Part shown: positions 22,501 to 29,333 of the stretch, one piece after another
Layout of the letters: every line of letters starts with the position of its first letter
Numbering within the stretch: the first letter of the stretch is position 1
Source: TK10-74A sp965263065
GTDB taxonomy: Bacteria > Chloroflexota > Dehalococcoidia > Bin125
Direction: 5' to 3'
NCBI GenBank assembly: GCA_965263065.1
Contig: CBDHGH010000003.1
Span: 806,001 to 870,000, forward strand
DNA length: 64,000 bases
Translations under genes and position numbers: made by a program
Notes under the pieces: generated by a model
The model's input: the letters and a program-made list of their open reading frames with translations, nothing else
The model's database searches: none
What the model was told of the DNA's origin: nothing

Positions 22501-23277
22501 CAGCGCCTCGGGCAGCTCCGGGAAGCGCTCGGCCATCTCCGACTCGGCCGCCAGATAGAAGTCCTGGCCGTCCAGCTTGAAGCGGTCGGCCTGGTCCATC
22601 GTGGCGTTGGTGCCGATGCAGAGCAGGACTTCGTGGCTGATGGCGTCCTCGGGGGCGGTGTAATGCGAGTCGTGCGTGGCGACGAGCGGCAGGTCGAGCT
22701 CGCGGGCCAAGTCGACGAGCTTGGGGATCACGGGGGTGAACTTGGGGTCGTGGTGGTTCTGCAGCTCGATGTAGTAGCGGTCGCCGAAGACCTCGCGGTA
22801 CCAGCGCGCGGTGGCCAGGGCGTCGGCGTCGCGGGCCTCGTGCAGCGCCCGGTGCACCTCCGCCGAGGGGCAGCCGGAGAGGGCGATGAGGCCCTCGCTG
22901 TGGGCGCTCAGGCACTCCCGGTCGATGCGGGGGCGGTAGTAGAAGCCCTCCAGGTGCGCCTTCGTGGACAGCGCGACGAGGTTGCGCCAGCCAGTGTTGT
23001 TCATCGCCAGCAGCGTCAGGTGATTGGCGTTGGCGCGGGCGGCGGCGTTGCGCTCGGTCATCTTGCCGGCCGCGACGTAGGCCTCCATGCCCAGGATGGG
23101 GTGGACGCCGGCGCGCCGGCCGGCGCTGTAGAAGTCGAGCGCGCCGTACAGGTTGCCGTGGTCGGTGATGGCCAGGGCTTCCTGCCCCAGCCGCTGCGCG
23201 CGCTCCATGAGCGCGTCGATCTTGGCCAGGCCGTCGAGCAGGCTGAACTCGGTGTGGGTGTGGAGATGGGTGAACAT
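19579..23277 (-). CDS. dnaE: DNA polymerase III subunit alpha
   Basis: Replicative DNA polymerase, 1232 residues. The PHP domain is N-terminal (HTHTEFSLLDG at 6-16, 'DHGNLYG', 'HSEGLIALSGC', 'HDSHY') with its metal-binding His/Asp residues retained, so intrinsic 3'-5' exonuclease activity is conceivable. The polymerase palm has 'MPDIDMDF' (391-398), then 'GTLGAKAAIRD', 'YRPGPMDHIPRF', 'YQDQVLQIA', a helix-hairpin-helix region with 'GLTNVKNVG', an OB fold ('LIVAGAVTLVRPL'), an Ala/Pro-rich linker and a ~90-residue C-terminal domain. ATG at 23277 begins MFTHLHTHTEF, the family start. Confidence 0.96.
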   Translation of the reverse strand: MFTHLHTHTEFSLLDGLAKIDALMERAQRLGQEALAITDHGNLYGALDFYSAGRRAGVHPILGMEAYVAAGKMTERNAAARANANHLTLLAMNNTGWRNLVALSTKAHLEGFYYRPRIDRECLSAHSEGLIALSGCPSAEVHRALHEARDADALATARWYREVFGDRYYIELQNHHDPKFTPVIPKLVDLARELDLPLVATHDSHYTAPEDAISHEVLLCIGTNATMDQADRFKLDGQDFYLAAESEMAERFPELPEALRNTVAITQRCDVELAFNRLQLPDPDLPPGTTAQQHLADLSAAGLQQRYGAPSAEHVARLQYELSVVEQTGFAEYFLIVRDFAQFARRQRIAMGVRGSAAASIILYCLEITDIDPLAHDLIFERFLNVERHEMPDIDMDFADDRRDEVIRYVADKYGHDRVAQIITFGTLGAKAAIRDTGRALGMTYGAADRIARLVPTQPNTTLDSALTGSQELRAAYEAEPDTKKLVDQARKLEGVARHAGTHAAAVVIAREPLIENVPLQRPARAEDDDESAIPMTQWAMNQCAAIGLLKMDFLGLTNLTILEAAVAIVEDETGERPDYVKLPDGDPETFAMLSTGDTFGVFQLESAGMRRYVQDLKPTQLSDLAAMVALYRPGPMDHIPRFIRSKHGDEAISYPHPDLAEILDATYGVIVYQDQVLQIARKFAGYTLGQADIMRKAMGKKDAEIMQAERGRFVQGAERLGYSAAQANTVFNLVEPFAGYAFNKAHAVCYGSIAYQTAYLKAHHPVAYMTAVLRAAGGNSDRVGLAAAECARMGTPLLPPDINRSRATFQTEALAGDRRGVRIGLTNVKNVGRLAMDTLIAERDANGPFASLEDLCRRADLGGVNKRSLESLIKVGAFDALVERGPALAAVDRILRLAQRERELRDSGQTTMFDLFGDQVQTPRPTLGLEDVAGADVTGAEQLQWEKELLGVYVSAHPFQRPSAALHPHITIAAGEISAEHEGQDLIVAGAVTLVRPLTTRKGEPFAAVEIEDLTGAVELTVWPDLYAATRDLWADGNIIVAHARVRLRGDRVTVAVERATIWEDGPDGGRPRDDPAGWDLKARTPRPQRGNGAARSAPASSNGKAASPAPAAAPAAAVAPAVAVAPPAPTAAPSAAPRPATGAPPVLQVRLRETDDEAADRARLQEVLRLVRDTPGDQPAYLTIAGLGETVTLALPDCTTSYALVESLRQALGEFGAAEIEAAPVAVAGA

Positions 23278-23399
23278 CGGCTTGGCGAGCGTAGCAACGC
23301 GCGGGCCGCCGGCGTCGCGGTTGTGGCCGGTGTGGGGAAATCATGTGGACGGAGGGGCGAAGGCCTGCCCACATCGGTCGCCGACCTCCCCCTCCGACC

Positions 23400-23432
23400 C
23401 CCCCGCTCCGTTGCTCGGCAATGGAGCGGGGG
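23400..23432. repeat. GC-rich inverted repeat with nested hairpin
   Basis: CCCCCGCTCC (23400-23409) pairs with GGAGCGGGGG (23423-23432). The 13-nt loop contains a further 4-bp stem TTGC/GCAA. It is followed by another G5/C5 inverted pair. It could be a bidirectional terminator without T tract or a REP-like element; copies elsewhere in the genome cannot be tested here. Confidence 0.5.
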
Positions 23433-23553
23433 TTCGGGGGCGAGGTTCCCCCGCGCGATCGCACGCCGGAACCCCACGAGTGACACAGGGGGGGGTTCCA
23501 ACAGCGCCTGAATCCGAAAAATTCGGTGGATAACCCCATAATTTCCTTCCTAT

Positions 23554-23590
23554 TTGACATAACGGGGGGGGGGGGGTACACGCTTATAAT
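23554..23590 (+). promoter_or_regulatory. Promoter-like element with poly-G spacer
   Basis: A perfect -35 TTGACA (23554-23559) and a perfect -10 TATAAT (23585-23590) face the solute-binding protein gene. They are 25 bp apart, and 13 of those bases are an uninterrupted G run (23564-23576). The best spacing for this promoter class is about 17 bp, so the present configuration would be weak or off; loss of about eight Gs would restore 17 bp. These are the only consensus hexamers seen in the region. Slippage-controlled expression is inference. Confidence 0.55.
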
Positions 23591-23663
23591 GTGCGAGACT
23601 GTGCGTGCTCACGCACCGAGCGATCCCACAACGGGACAGCCGGGGACCAGAAGGGAACATGTG

Positions 23664-26033
23664 ATGAGCCGCCGGAACTATTGGACGACCCTGCGACAGC
23701 GGAAGATCTCACGCCGCACCATGTTGGGAGCCAGCGCGAAGGCTGGGGTTGGAGCAGCCGGGCTGGCCCTGGTCGGCTGCGGCGACGACGACGGGCCCGA
23801 CGCCGGCGCCGTGGCGGCCGAACGGGCCGCCGCGGCCGCGGAAGAGGCCGCCGCCGCGGCGGTCGCCGCCGGGGATGCGCGCGCCGCCGAATCCGCCGCC
23901 GCCGCCGCCGTCGCGGCCGAGGCGGCAGACGCCGCAGGCGAGGCCTCCGCCGCTGCGGCCGACGCGGCAGACGCCGCGGGCGAGGCCTCCGCCGCCGCCT
24001 CGCAGGCGGCCAGCGCCGCCGATGCCGCCGCCGCCCTGGCCGCCGAAGCGGCCGAGTCGGAGGACGCCGGCAACGCGGCCGCCGCCGCGGAAGCCGCCGC
24101 CGCAGCGGCCGCCCAGGCCGCCGACGCCGCTGGCGCTGCCGGCGACGCCGCTGCCGCGGCCGTCGCGGACGCCGCCGCCGAGGCGGCCGAGGCCGCCGCC
24201 CAGGCCGCCCGCGATGTCGCCGCGGCCGTCGAAGCCGGCACCGCCACCGCCGAGGCCGCCCAGGCCGCCATCGACAACGCCGCCGAGGCCGCGGCCGCCG
24301 CCGCCGCCGCGGCCGGGGAGGCGTCCGCCGCCGCCGGGGCGGCCGCCGCCGCCGCCGGGGAGGCCGCCGCCACGGCCCAGGAGACCGCCGAAGCCGCCGC
24401 CGAGACCGCCGCCGCCGCCGTCGCCGCCGCCCAAGACGCCGCCGACGCGGCCCAGGAGGCCGCCGAGAGCGCGGCCATGGCGGCGGAGGAGGACGAGGCG
24501 CCAGCCGCCGCCACCGGCCCCCGCCGGGGCGGGATCGCGCGCTCCTACAACACCCAGGCGATTCAGGGGTGGGACCCGGCCATAAACACCCACGGCGGCG
24601 CTCACTTTTGGTTCCTCAACCGCGTCTTCGACCGCCTCCTGGACTACGACAGCAATGGCAATGCGATCCCGATGCTGGCGGACAGCTGGGAAATCCCAGA
24701 CCCGGTGACGTACAACTTGCACATGCGCGGCGCCCTCTTCCACGACGGGAGCGTCGTCGACGCGGAGGCGGTCCGGCTGAACATGGAGCGGATCCAGGAG
24801 ATCAGTCCCACCAGCATCAAATCCGGACTCGCGAGCGCGGACTCGCTTGAGGCAGTAAGCGCCTCCACGTTCCGGCTGGTGAACAGCGAGCCGTTCGCGC
24901 CAACGCTGGCGGGCTTCTTCGGGCGCCCGGCCGCCGGCATGATGATCTCGCCGGCCAACTTCGATGATGCGTCCACCAACCCGGTGGGGGCCGGTCCGTT
25001 CAAGTTCGACCGCAACATCGACAACGACGTCTTCGAGAGCAGCCGGTTCGACGACTACTGGAATGCGGAGAACATCTGGCTGGACGGGTGGCATGCGTTC
25101 ACGGTCCCTGACGAAAACTCGGGCTTCGCCGCGTTCCAGGCCGGCGAATTCGACATGGGGAAACCGATCGGCTATGCCCTTCCCACCGATCAAGTTGCCG
25201 ATTTGGAGGCCGACGGTTTCCAGGTCCTCACAGGGCTGTACCAGACTTGGGTGAACAACTGGTACAACATGGACCCGGCGCAGGAAAGTCCGATGGGGGA
25301 TGTCCGGGTCCGCAAGGCCCACACGGCGGCGATCCAACGGGAGCAACTCCGGAAGGTCGGGTTCCATGAGTCTGGCGCCGTCAGCAGGGGCATTGGGGCG
25401 GTCCAGGCCTGGTATCACGAGGGCGGCAGGGACTTCTACGAGAACTCGTACGACCCGGCCGAGGGGCGGAAGTTGTTGGACGCGGCAGGGTACGGCGACG
25501 GCGTCGATCTCACGATGATCACCTTCAGCTTCCAGCCCCAGCCAAGGATGGCCGAGGCCCTGCAGGCCCAGAATCGGGAGATCGGCATCAACTTCGAAGT
25601 CATCGCGGAGGAGATCCCTGTCTCGGTCGATCGGCTGTTGTCGGGCGGCCAGTCTGGGCCGTGGGATATGGCGTTCTATACCTGGGAGTCCCCCTACGAC
25701 CCAGACCCCGTGTTCCGAGGCATCGCCGAGAACCATCGGGGTTACCAGATTGGCTATTTCGGCGAGGAGAAGGCCGATCGATCCACGGCCCTTGGGGCAG
25801 AGGCGAACGACCTGTTTGACCTGATGGACGCTGCCGCCCGGGTACCGACTCCCGAGGAGCGAACCCCCCTGTACCACAAATGGTTCGAAGCGATACTCGA
25901 GAACGAGTGGCAAAGCACCTACGTGCAGTACAGCAACGTCGAGATGGCGCCAGACTACGTCAAAGGCCTTGCTTGGCGCGACGTCGACGGGATCCTGAAA
26001 GACGACGCCCATACCGTCTGGTTCGACCTGTAG
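23664..26033 (+). CDS. ABC transporter solute-binding lipoprotein (family 5) with long Ala-rich linker
   Basis: Extracellular solute-binding protein of the Dpp/Opp/nickel-type family, 789 residues. A twin-arginine-like signal (SRRTMLGASAKAG) ends at a lipobox LVGC (Cys39). Residues ~50-280 are almost pure Ala with scattered Glu/Asp/Gln, predicted to form a long helix or coil. The binding domain then starts at 'GGIARSYNTQAIQGWDPAI' and shows family motifs such as 'NRVFDRLLDYD', 'YNLHMRGALFHDG' and 'NPVGAGPFKF'. ATG 23664 (or GTG 23661) follows an AAGGG ribosome-binding site. The binding domain looks less GC-rich than its neighbours. Substrate is unknown; two permease genes follow. Confidence 0.85.
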   Translation: MSRRNYWTTLRQRKISRRTMLGASAKAGVGAAGLALVGCGDDDGPDAGAVAAERAAAAAEEAAAAAVAAGDARAAESAAAAAVAAEAADAAGEASAAAADAADAAGEASAAASQAASAADAAAALAAEAAESEDAGNAAAAAEAAAAAAAQAADAAGAAGDAAAAAVADAAAEAAEAAAQAARDVAAAVEAGTATAEAAQAAIDNAAEAAAAAAAAAGEASAAAGAAAAAAGEAAATAQETAEAAAETAAAAVAAAQDAADAAQEAAESAAMAAEEDEAPAAATGPRRGGIARSYNTQAIQGWDPAINTHGGAHFWFLNRVFDRLLDYDSNGNAIPMLADSWEIPDPVTYNLHMRGALFHDGSVVDAEAVRLNMERIQEISPTSIKSGLASADSLEAVSASTFRLVNSEPFAPTLAGFFGRPAAGMMISPANFDDASTNPVGAGPFKFDRNIDNDVFESSRFDDYWNAENIWLDGWHAFTVPDENSGFAAFQAGEFDMGKPIGYALPTDQVADLEADGFQVLTGLYQTWVNNWYNMDPAQESPMGDVRVRKAHTAAIQREQLRKVGFHESGAVSRGIGAVQAWYHEGGRDFYENSYDPAEGRKLLDAAGYGDGVDLTMITFSFQPQPRMAEALQAQNREIGINFEVIAEEIPVSVDRLLSGGQSGPWDMAFYTWESPYDPDPVFRGIAENHRGYQIGYFGEEKADRSTALGAEANDLFDLMDAAARVPTPEERTPLYHKWFEAILENEWQSTYVQYSNVEMAPDYVKGLAWRDVDGILKDDAHTVWFDL

Positions 26034-26043
26034 GCACTCGCGT

Positions 26044-26096
26044 GCACCGCAGAGGTGGCGCCCGCCCGATTCGGGCAGGGGTCGCCTCTGCGGTGC
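26044..26096 (+). terminator. Hairpin between binding protein and permease genes
   Basis: GCACCGCAGAGG (26044-26055) pairs perfectly with CCTCTGCGGTGC (26085-26096), enclosing an inner 5-bp stem (26060-26064 with 26072-26076). No T tract follows. Such hairpins often protect the binding-protein mRNA and lower downstream permease expression. Confidence 0.55.
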
Positions 26097-26144
26097 GCGC
26101 GCCCGCCGCTCGCGCACCGCGCTTCCCGGCAAGGGTCACCCACC

Positions 26145-27101
26145 ATGATCCGTTACGCCACCACGCGGATACTCTCGTCCATCCTGGTGCTCTGGATGAT
26201 CAGTGTCATCGCCTTCGCGCTGATGAATATCCTCCCCGGCGACCCGGCCTCGGCGTTGCTGGGGATCAACGCCACCCCGTCCGACATTGCGGAGTTTCGG
26301 GAGCGTCTGGGCTTGAACGATCCGCTCTTGGAGCGGTACGCCGACTGGCTCACGGGGGCCATGCACGGCGATCTCGGCGCGAGCATGCTCACCGGAATCC
26401 CGATCACGGAGCTGTTCGAGCATCGCGCTCCCGCCACACTGGAATTGGGGCTGCTCGCGCTGATCGTGATCGTGACCGTCGCCATTCCGGTCGGCGTCGT
26501 TGCGGCGCTGCGTCCCGGCTCTCGGACGGAGGTGGCCGCCAGCACGCTCATGATCGCGGGCAATTCGATCCCGGAGTTCCTGACCAGCATCGGGCTGATC
26601 ATCGTGATCAGCCTGGAGCTCGGCTGGCTCCCGGTCGTCGGCTACGAGCCCATTTGGGAGGATCTCGTCCAGAACCTGCGGCACATGGCGCTGCCGGTCA
26701 TCGCCATCTCGCTGACCGCGACGACGCTGCTGATGCGCCAGACGCGCTCGGCCATGATCAACGTGCTCAACGATGACTACATCCGCACGGCGCGGGCCAA
26801 GGGGCTCTCGCAACGGGCGGTGCTCGTGCGGCACGCGCTGCGCAACGCCCTCGTCCCGATCATCACCGTGTTCGGGTTCCAGGTGGGGTTGATCTTCAGC
26901 GGGGCGGTGATCACGGAGCAGGTCTTCGCCATTCCCGGCATGGGAAGTCTGTTCGTCGAGGCGGTGGTGGTCCGGAAGGACTATTCCGTCGTCCAGAACA
27001 CCGTCATGTTCTTCGCGGTGATGACGATCCTGGTCAACTTGATCATCGATCTCTCGTACCCCTTCATCGATCCGCGGATCCGCGTTGGGCGAGGGGGGTA
27101 G
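26145..27101 (+). CDS. ABC transporter permease, DppB/OppB type
   Basis: Inner-membrane permease, 318 residues with about six membrane helices. The N-terminus 'RILSSILVLWMISVIAFALMNILPGDP' is typical of DppB/OppB. The cytoplasmic EAA loop that contacts the ATPase is present: 'DDYIRTARAKGLSQRAVLVRHALRNALVP'. ATG at 26145 follows AAGGG; ORF extension upstream lies in the hairpin region. It pairs with the permease at 27103, but no ATPase genes (DppD/DppF) are adjacent, so these must be supplied from elsewhere. Confidence 0.92.
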   Translation: MIRYATTRILSSILVLWMISVIAFALMNILPGDPASALLGINATPSDIAEFRERLGLNDPLLERYADWLTGAMHGDLGASMLTGIPITELFEHRAPATLELGLLALIVIVTVAIPVGVVAALRPGSRTEVAASTLMIAGNSIPEFLTSIGLIIVISLELGWLPVVGYEPIWEDLVQNLRHMALPVIAISLTATTLLMRQTRSAMINVLNDDYIRTARAKGLSQRAVLVRHALRNALVPIITVFGFQVGLIFSGAVITEQVFAIPGMGSLFVEAVVVRKDYSVVQNTVMFFAVMTILVNLIIDLSYPFIDPRIRVGRGG

Positions 27102-27102
27102 C

Positions 27103-28032
27103 GTGCGCAAGACATCGGCGCCCGCCGGCGTTGACGCCCGGCTGCCCGCGTTCGGGCAGGCACGCCTGCGCGACCATCCCCGGATCGCGCAGGTGCGCGG
27201 GATTGCGCGCGTGTACGCGCGCAACCGGCCCGCGGTGGTGGGGGCGCTGCTGCTGCTCGGCTTCGGCATCGTGGCGGCGTTCGCGCCGCTGATCGCGCCG
27301 TATGATCCCCTGGCCCCCGATTACGACAACCTCCTCGGCGCTCCGAGTTGGGACCGCATCGCCGGCACCGACACGCTGGGCCGTGACCAGCTCAGCCGCA
27401 CGATCTTCGGCGCCCGCATCGCCTGGCAGCTGGTGCTCGCCGCGCTCGCTGTCGCCATCGGGATCGGTGTCCCGCTGGGGCTCATCGCCGGGTACGTAGG
27501 CGGCAAGCTGGACGAGCTCGTGATCATGCGGATCGTCGATGCCCTTATGGCGATGCCCGGTCTGGTCCTCATCCTCGCCATCACGGCGGCGCTCGGGCCC
27601 AGCATCACGAACACGATGATCATCGTCGGGTTCGTCTGGTCGCCCGGCTACGCCCGGCTCACCCGCAGCCTCGTCCTTTCCCTCAAGCAAGAGGTCTATA
27701 TCGACGCCGCCCGCGCGATCGGCGCGACCCCGGCCCGGATCATGGCGCGCCACCTGCTGCCCAACGTCGTCGCGCCGATCATGGTGCTGGCCTCGCTCTC
27801 GGCCGCCGGCATCATCCTGGTCGAAGCCGGGCTCAGCTTCATCGGCGCGGGAGTGCAGCCGCCCACGCCCGCCTGGGGCGGCATGGTGGCCACGGGGTAC
27901 CAGGAGATCTTCTTCTCGTTCTGGCCGATCGTCGCGCCGGGCGCGGCCATCATCCTGCTCGTGATGTCGTTCAACTTCGTCGGCGACGGCGTGCGGGACG
28001 CCTTCGATCCGCGCCTGCGCAACATCCGCTAG
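27103..28032 (+). CDS. ABC transporter permease, DppC/OppC type
   Basis: Second inner-membrane permease of the transporter, 309 residues. It has the DppC-type soluble N-terminus, then 'PLIAPYDPL...GTDTLGRDQLSRTIFGARI', the EAA loop 'QEVYIDAARAIGATPARIMARHLLPNVVAPI', and the C-terminal 'FNFVGDGVRDAFDPRLRN'. GTG 27103 follows a GAGGGGGG ribosome-binding site and begins just after the stop of the DppB-type gene. The last 13 codons are nearly repeated downstream of the desaturase gene (29295-29333). Confidence 0.92.
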   Translation: MRKTSAPAGVDARLPAFGQARLRDHPRIAQVRGIARVYARNRPAVVGALLLLGFGIVAAFAPLIAPYDPLAPDYDNLLGAPSWDRIAGTDTLGRDQLSRTIFGARIAWQLVLAALAVAIGIGVPLGLIAGYVGGKLDELVIMRIVDALMAMPGLVLILAITAALGPSITNTMIIVGFVWSPGYARLTRSLVLSLKQEVYIDAARAIGATPARIMARHLLPNVVAPIMVLASLSAAGIILVEAGLSFIGAGVQPPTPAWGGMVATGYQEIFFSFWPIVAPGAAIILLVMSFNFVGDGVRDAFDPRLRNIR

Positions 28033-28094
28033 CCGCGGGCGCTATCCTCGTCCCGGCCCGTGGGGCCAGACCAAGACCGACAGGAGAATCGGCA

Positions 28095-29294
28095 ATGACG
28101 ACTGCCACCGCGACCCGCACCTGGGAGCCGCTGAGCGAGGTGCGCAAGCGCCTGCGCGTCAAGTGGTACCGCTCACCGATCGACAAGCCGACGCTCTGGG
28201 AGCTGATGGAGCGCAGCGACCGCAAGGGCCTCACCCACGCGCTGGGGCACTTGGGGCTGATCGTGGCGCTGGGGGCGCTGACGGCGGTGGCGTTCGAGCA
28301 GGGCTGGTGGGCCGTGTTCGGCGTCGCGCTGTGGTTCTACGGGGCCGTCGCCGGCTTCCTCCCCGGCGTGGCGACGCACGAATTGGTGCACGGCACCGTG
28401 TTCCGGACGCCGGCGCTGAGCCGCTTCTTCCTGCGCCTGTTCAGCATCGTCGGGTGGTGGAACTACAACGAGTACCGGATGAGCCACACGTATCACCATC
28501 GATACACGCTCTTCCCGGACGGCGACCGCGAGGTCTTGCTGCCCAAGGAACCGTCGCTGCATCCGCTGGTCCTGCTGGAGATGTGCACAGTCAATGTGCG
28601 GGGCATGTTTCGGCTCCTGCGCTCGGTCGTGCTGATGGCGCTGGGGCGCTTCGATATGGACACGGTCAGCTCTCACAGCGGGGTGCACTCGACGCAGTGG
28701 AGCGCGGCGGTCTCGGAGGTGCATCCGGAGACGTATCGCGCGGCGGTGCGCTGGGCGCGCTTCCTGCTGCTCTTCCAGGGCGCGGTGATCGTGCTGTCGA
28801 TCGTGCTCCAGCTCTGGTGGCTCATGATCCTGCTCAGCGGCGGCATCTTCGTGGGAAACGCGTGGAAGTACTTCCTCGGGCTGACGCAGCACGCCGGCCT
28901 GCGCGACAACGTGCCCGACTTCCGGCTCTGCGTCCGCACGATCAAGGTCGACCCGCTGTCCTCGTTCCTCTACTGGCACATGGAGCGGCACATCGAGCAC
29001 CACATGTACGCGGGCGTGCCGTGCTACAACCTCAAGCGGCTCACCGAGGAGATCGCGGACGACCTGCCGCGGCCGCGCTCGGTGCTCGGCGCCTGGCGGG
29101 AGATGCGCGGCGCGTGGCTGCGCCAACTCGCCGAGCCCGGCTACCAGTACGACACGCCCCTGCCACCGACGGCCCGCCCGGCGATGACCATCGAGGCGGC
29201 GGTGGTGGGCCTGCCCGCCCCGCCCGAGGGCACGGCCGAGATGGCGGCGTCGATCGGGGCGCTGGACCCGGACGAGGACCGGGTCCTGGTCTGA
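28095..29294 (+). CDS. Membrane fatty acid desaturase
   Basis: Integral-membrane di-iron desaturase or hydroxylase of the FA_desaturase family, 399 residues. Three histidine boxes are visible: 'HELVH' , 'HTYHH' and 'HIEHH', with hydrophobic segments before and between them. The exact substrate (acyl lipid, acyl-CoA or another alkyl chain) cannot be read from the sequence. ATG follows AGGAGAATCGGCA, a good ribosome-binding site. It lies 62 bp after the DppC-type permease gene, with a copy of that gene's 3' end immediately after its stop, suggesting it was inserted here. Confidence 0.88.
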   Translation: MTTATATRTWEPLSEVRKRLRVKWYRSPIDKPTLWELMERSDRKGLTHALGHLGLIVALGALTAVAFEQGWWAVFGVALWFYGAVAGFLPGVATHELVHGTVFRTPALSRFFLRLFSIVGWWNYNEYRMSHTYHHRYTLFPDGDREVLLPKEPSLHPLVLLEMCTVNVRGMFRLLRSVVLMALGRFDMDTVSSHSGVHSTQWSAAVSEVHPETYRAAVRWARFLLLFQGAVIVLSIVLQLWWLMILLSGGIFVGNAWKYFLGLTQHAGLRDNVPDFRLCVRTIKVDPLSSFLYWHMERHIEHHMYAGVPCYNLKRLTEEIADDLPRPRSVLGAWREMRGAWLRQLAEPGYQYDTPLPPTARPAMTIEAAVVGLPAPPEGTAEMAASIGALDPDEDRVLV

Positions 29295-29333
29295 CGCGAC
29301 GCCCTCGATCCGCGCCTGCGCCACGTCCGCTAG
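29295..29333 (+). pseudogene. Remnant of a DppC-type permease 3' end
   Basis: Directly after the desaturase TGA the same frame reads R-D-A-L-D-P-R-L-R-H-V-R-stop, against R-D-A-F-D-P-R-L-R-N-I-R-stop at 27994-28032. I count 35 of 39 identical bases. It is either a duplicated gene end or the displaced end left after an insertion. It ends at the CTAG that also holds the lysC stop on the other strand. Confidence 0.7.

Larger units (their letters stand above)
23278..23663. other. Divergent intergenic region between dnaE and the solute-binding protein gene
   Basis: 386 bp without a gene. It contains a long GC-rich palindrome (23400-23432), smaller G/C-run hairpins up to about 23455, a G8 run at 23488-23495, an AT-richer stretch at 23511-23560, and a promoter-like element with a 13-G run (23554-23590). 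The plus-strand frame open from 23526 has no ribosome-binding site at its ATG and crosses the G run, so I regard it as non-coding before 23664. No clear dnaE promoter was found on the minus strand. Confidence 0.6.

Noticed and set aside
19504..23511. 1335-residue open frame antisense to dnaE
   Set aside because: High GC at third codon positions opens the reverse frame of a real gene; no domain, start site or ribosome-binding site, and dnaE explains the segment.
23526..23663. N-terminal extension of the solute-binding protein
   Set aside because: It would cross the G run and -10 box, removes the clean signal peptide, and its ATG lacks a ribosome-binding site.
23800..24500. CRISPR-like or satellite array in the GCC-rich stretch
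   Set aside because: No fixed repeat unit with spacers; the frame stays open through it and it reads as a low-complexity protein segment.
23678..24514. Ala/Ser-rich frame antisense to the binding protein linker
   Set aside because: GCC/GGC repeats code for Ala-type residues on both strands; no start signal.
29292..29333. Stop read-through extending the desaturase by 13 residues
   Set aside because: No read-through signal around the TGA; the similarity to the permease end explains the open frame.
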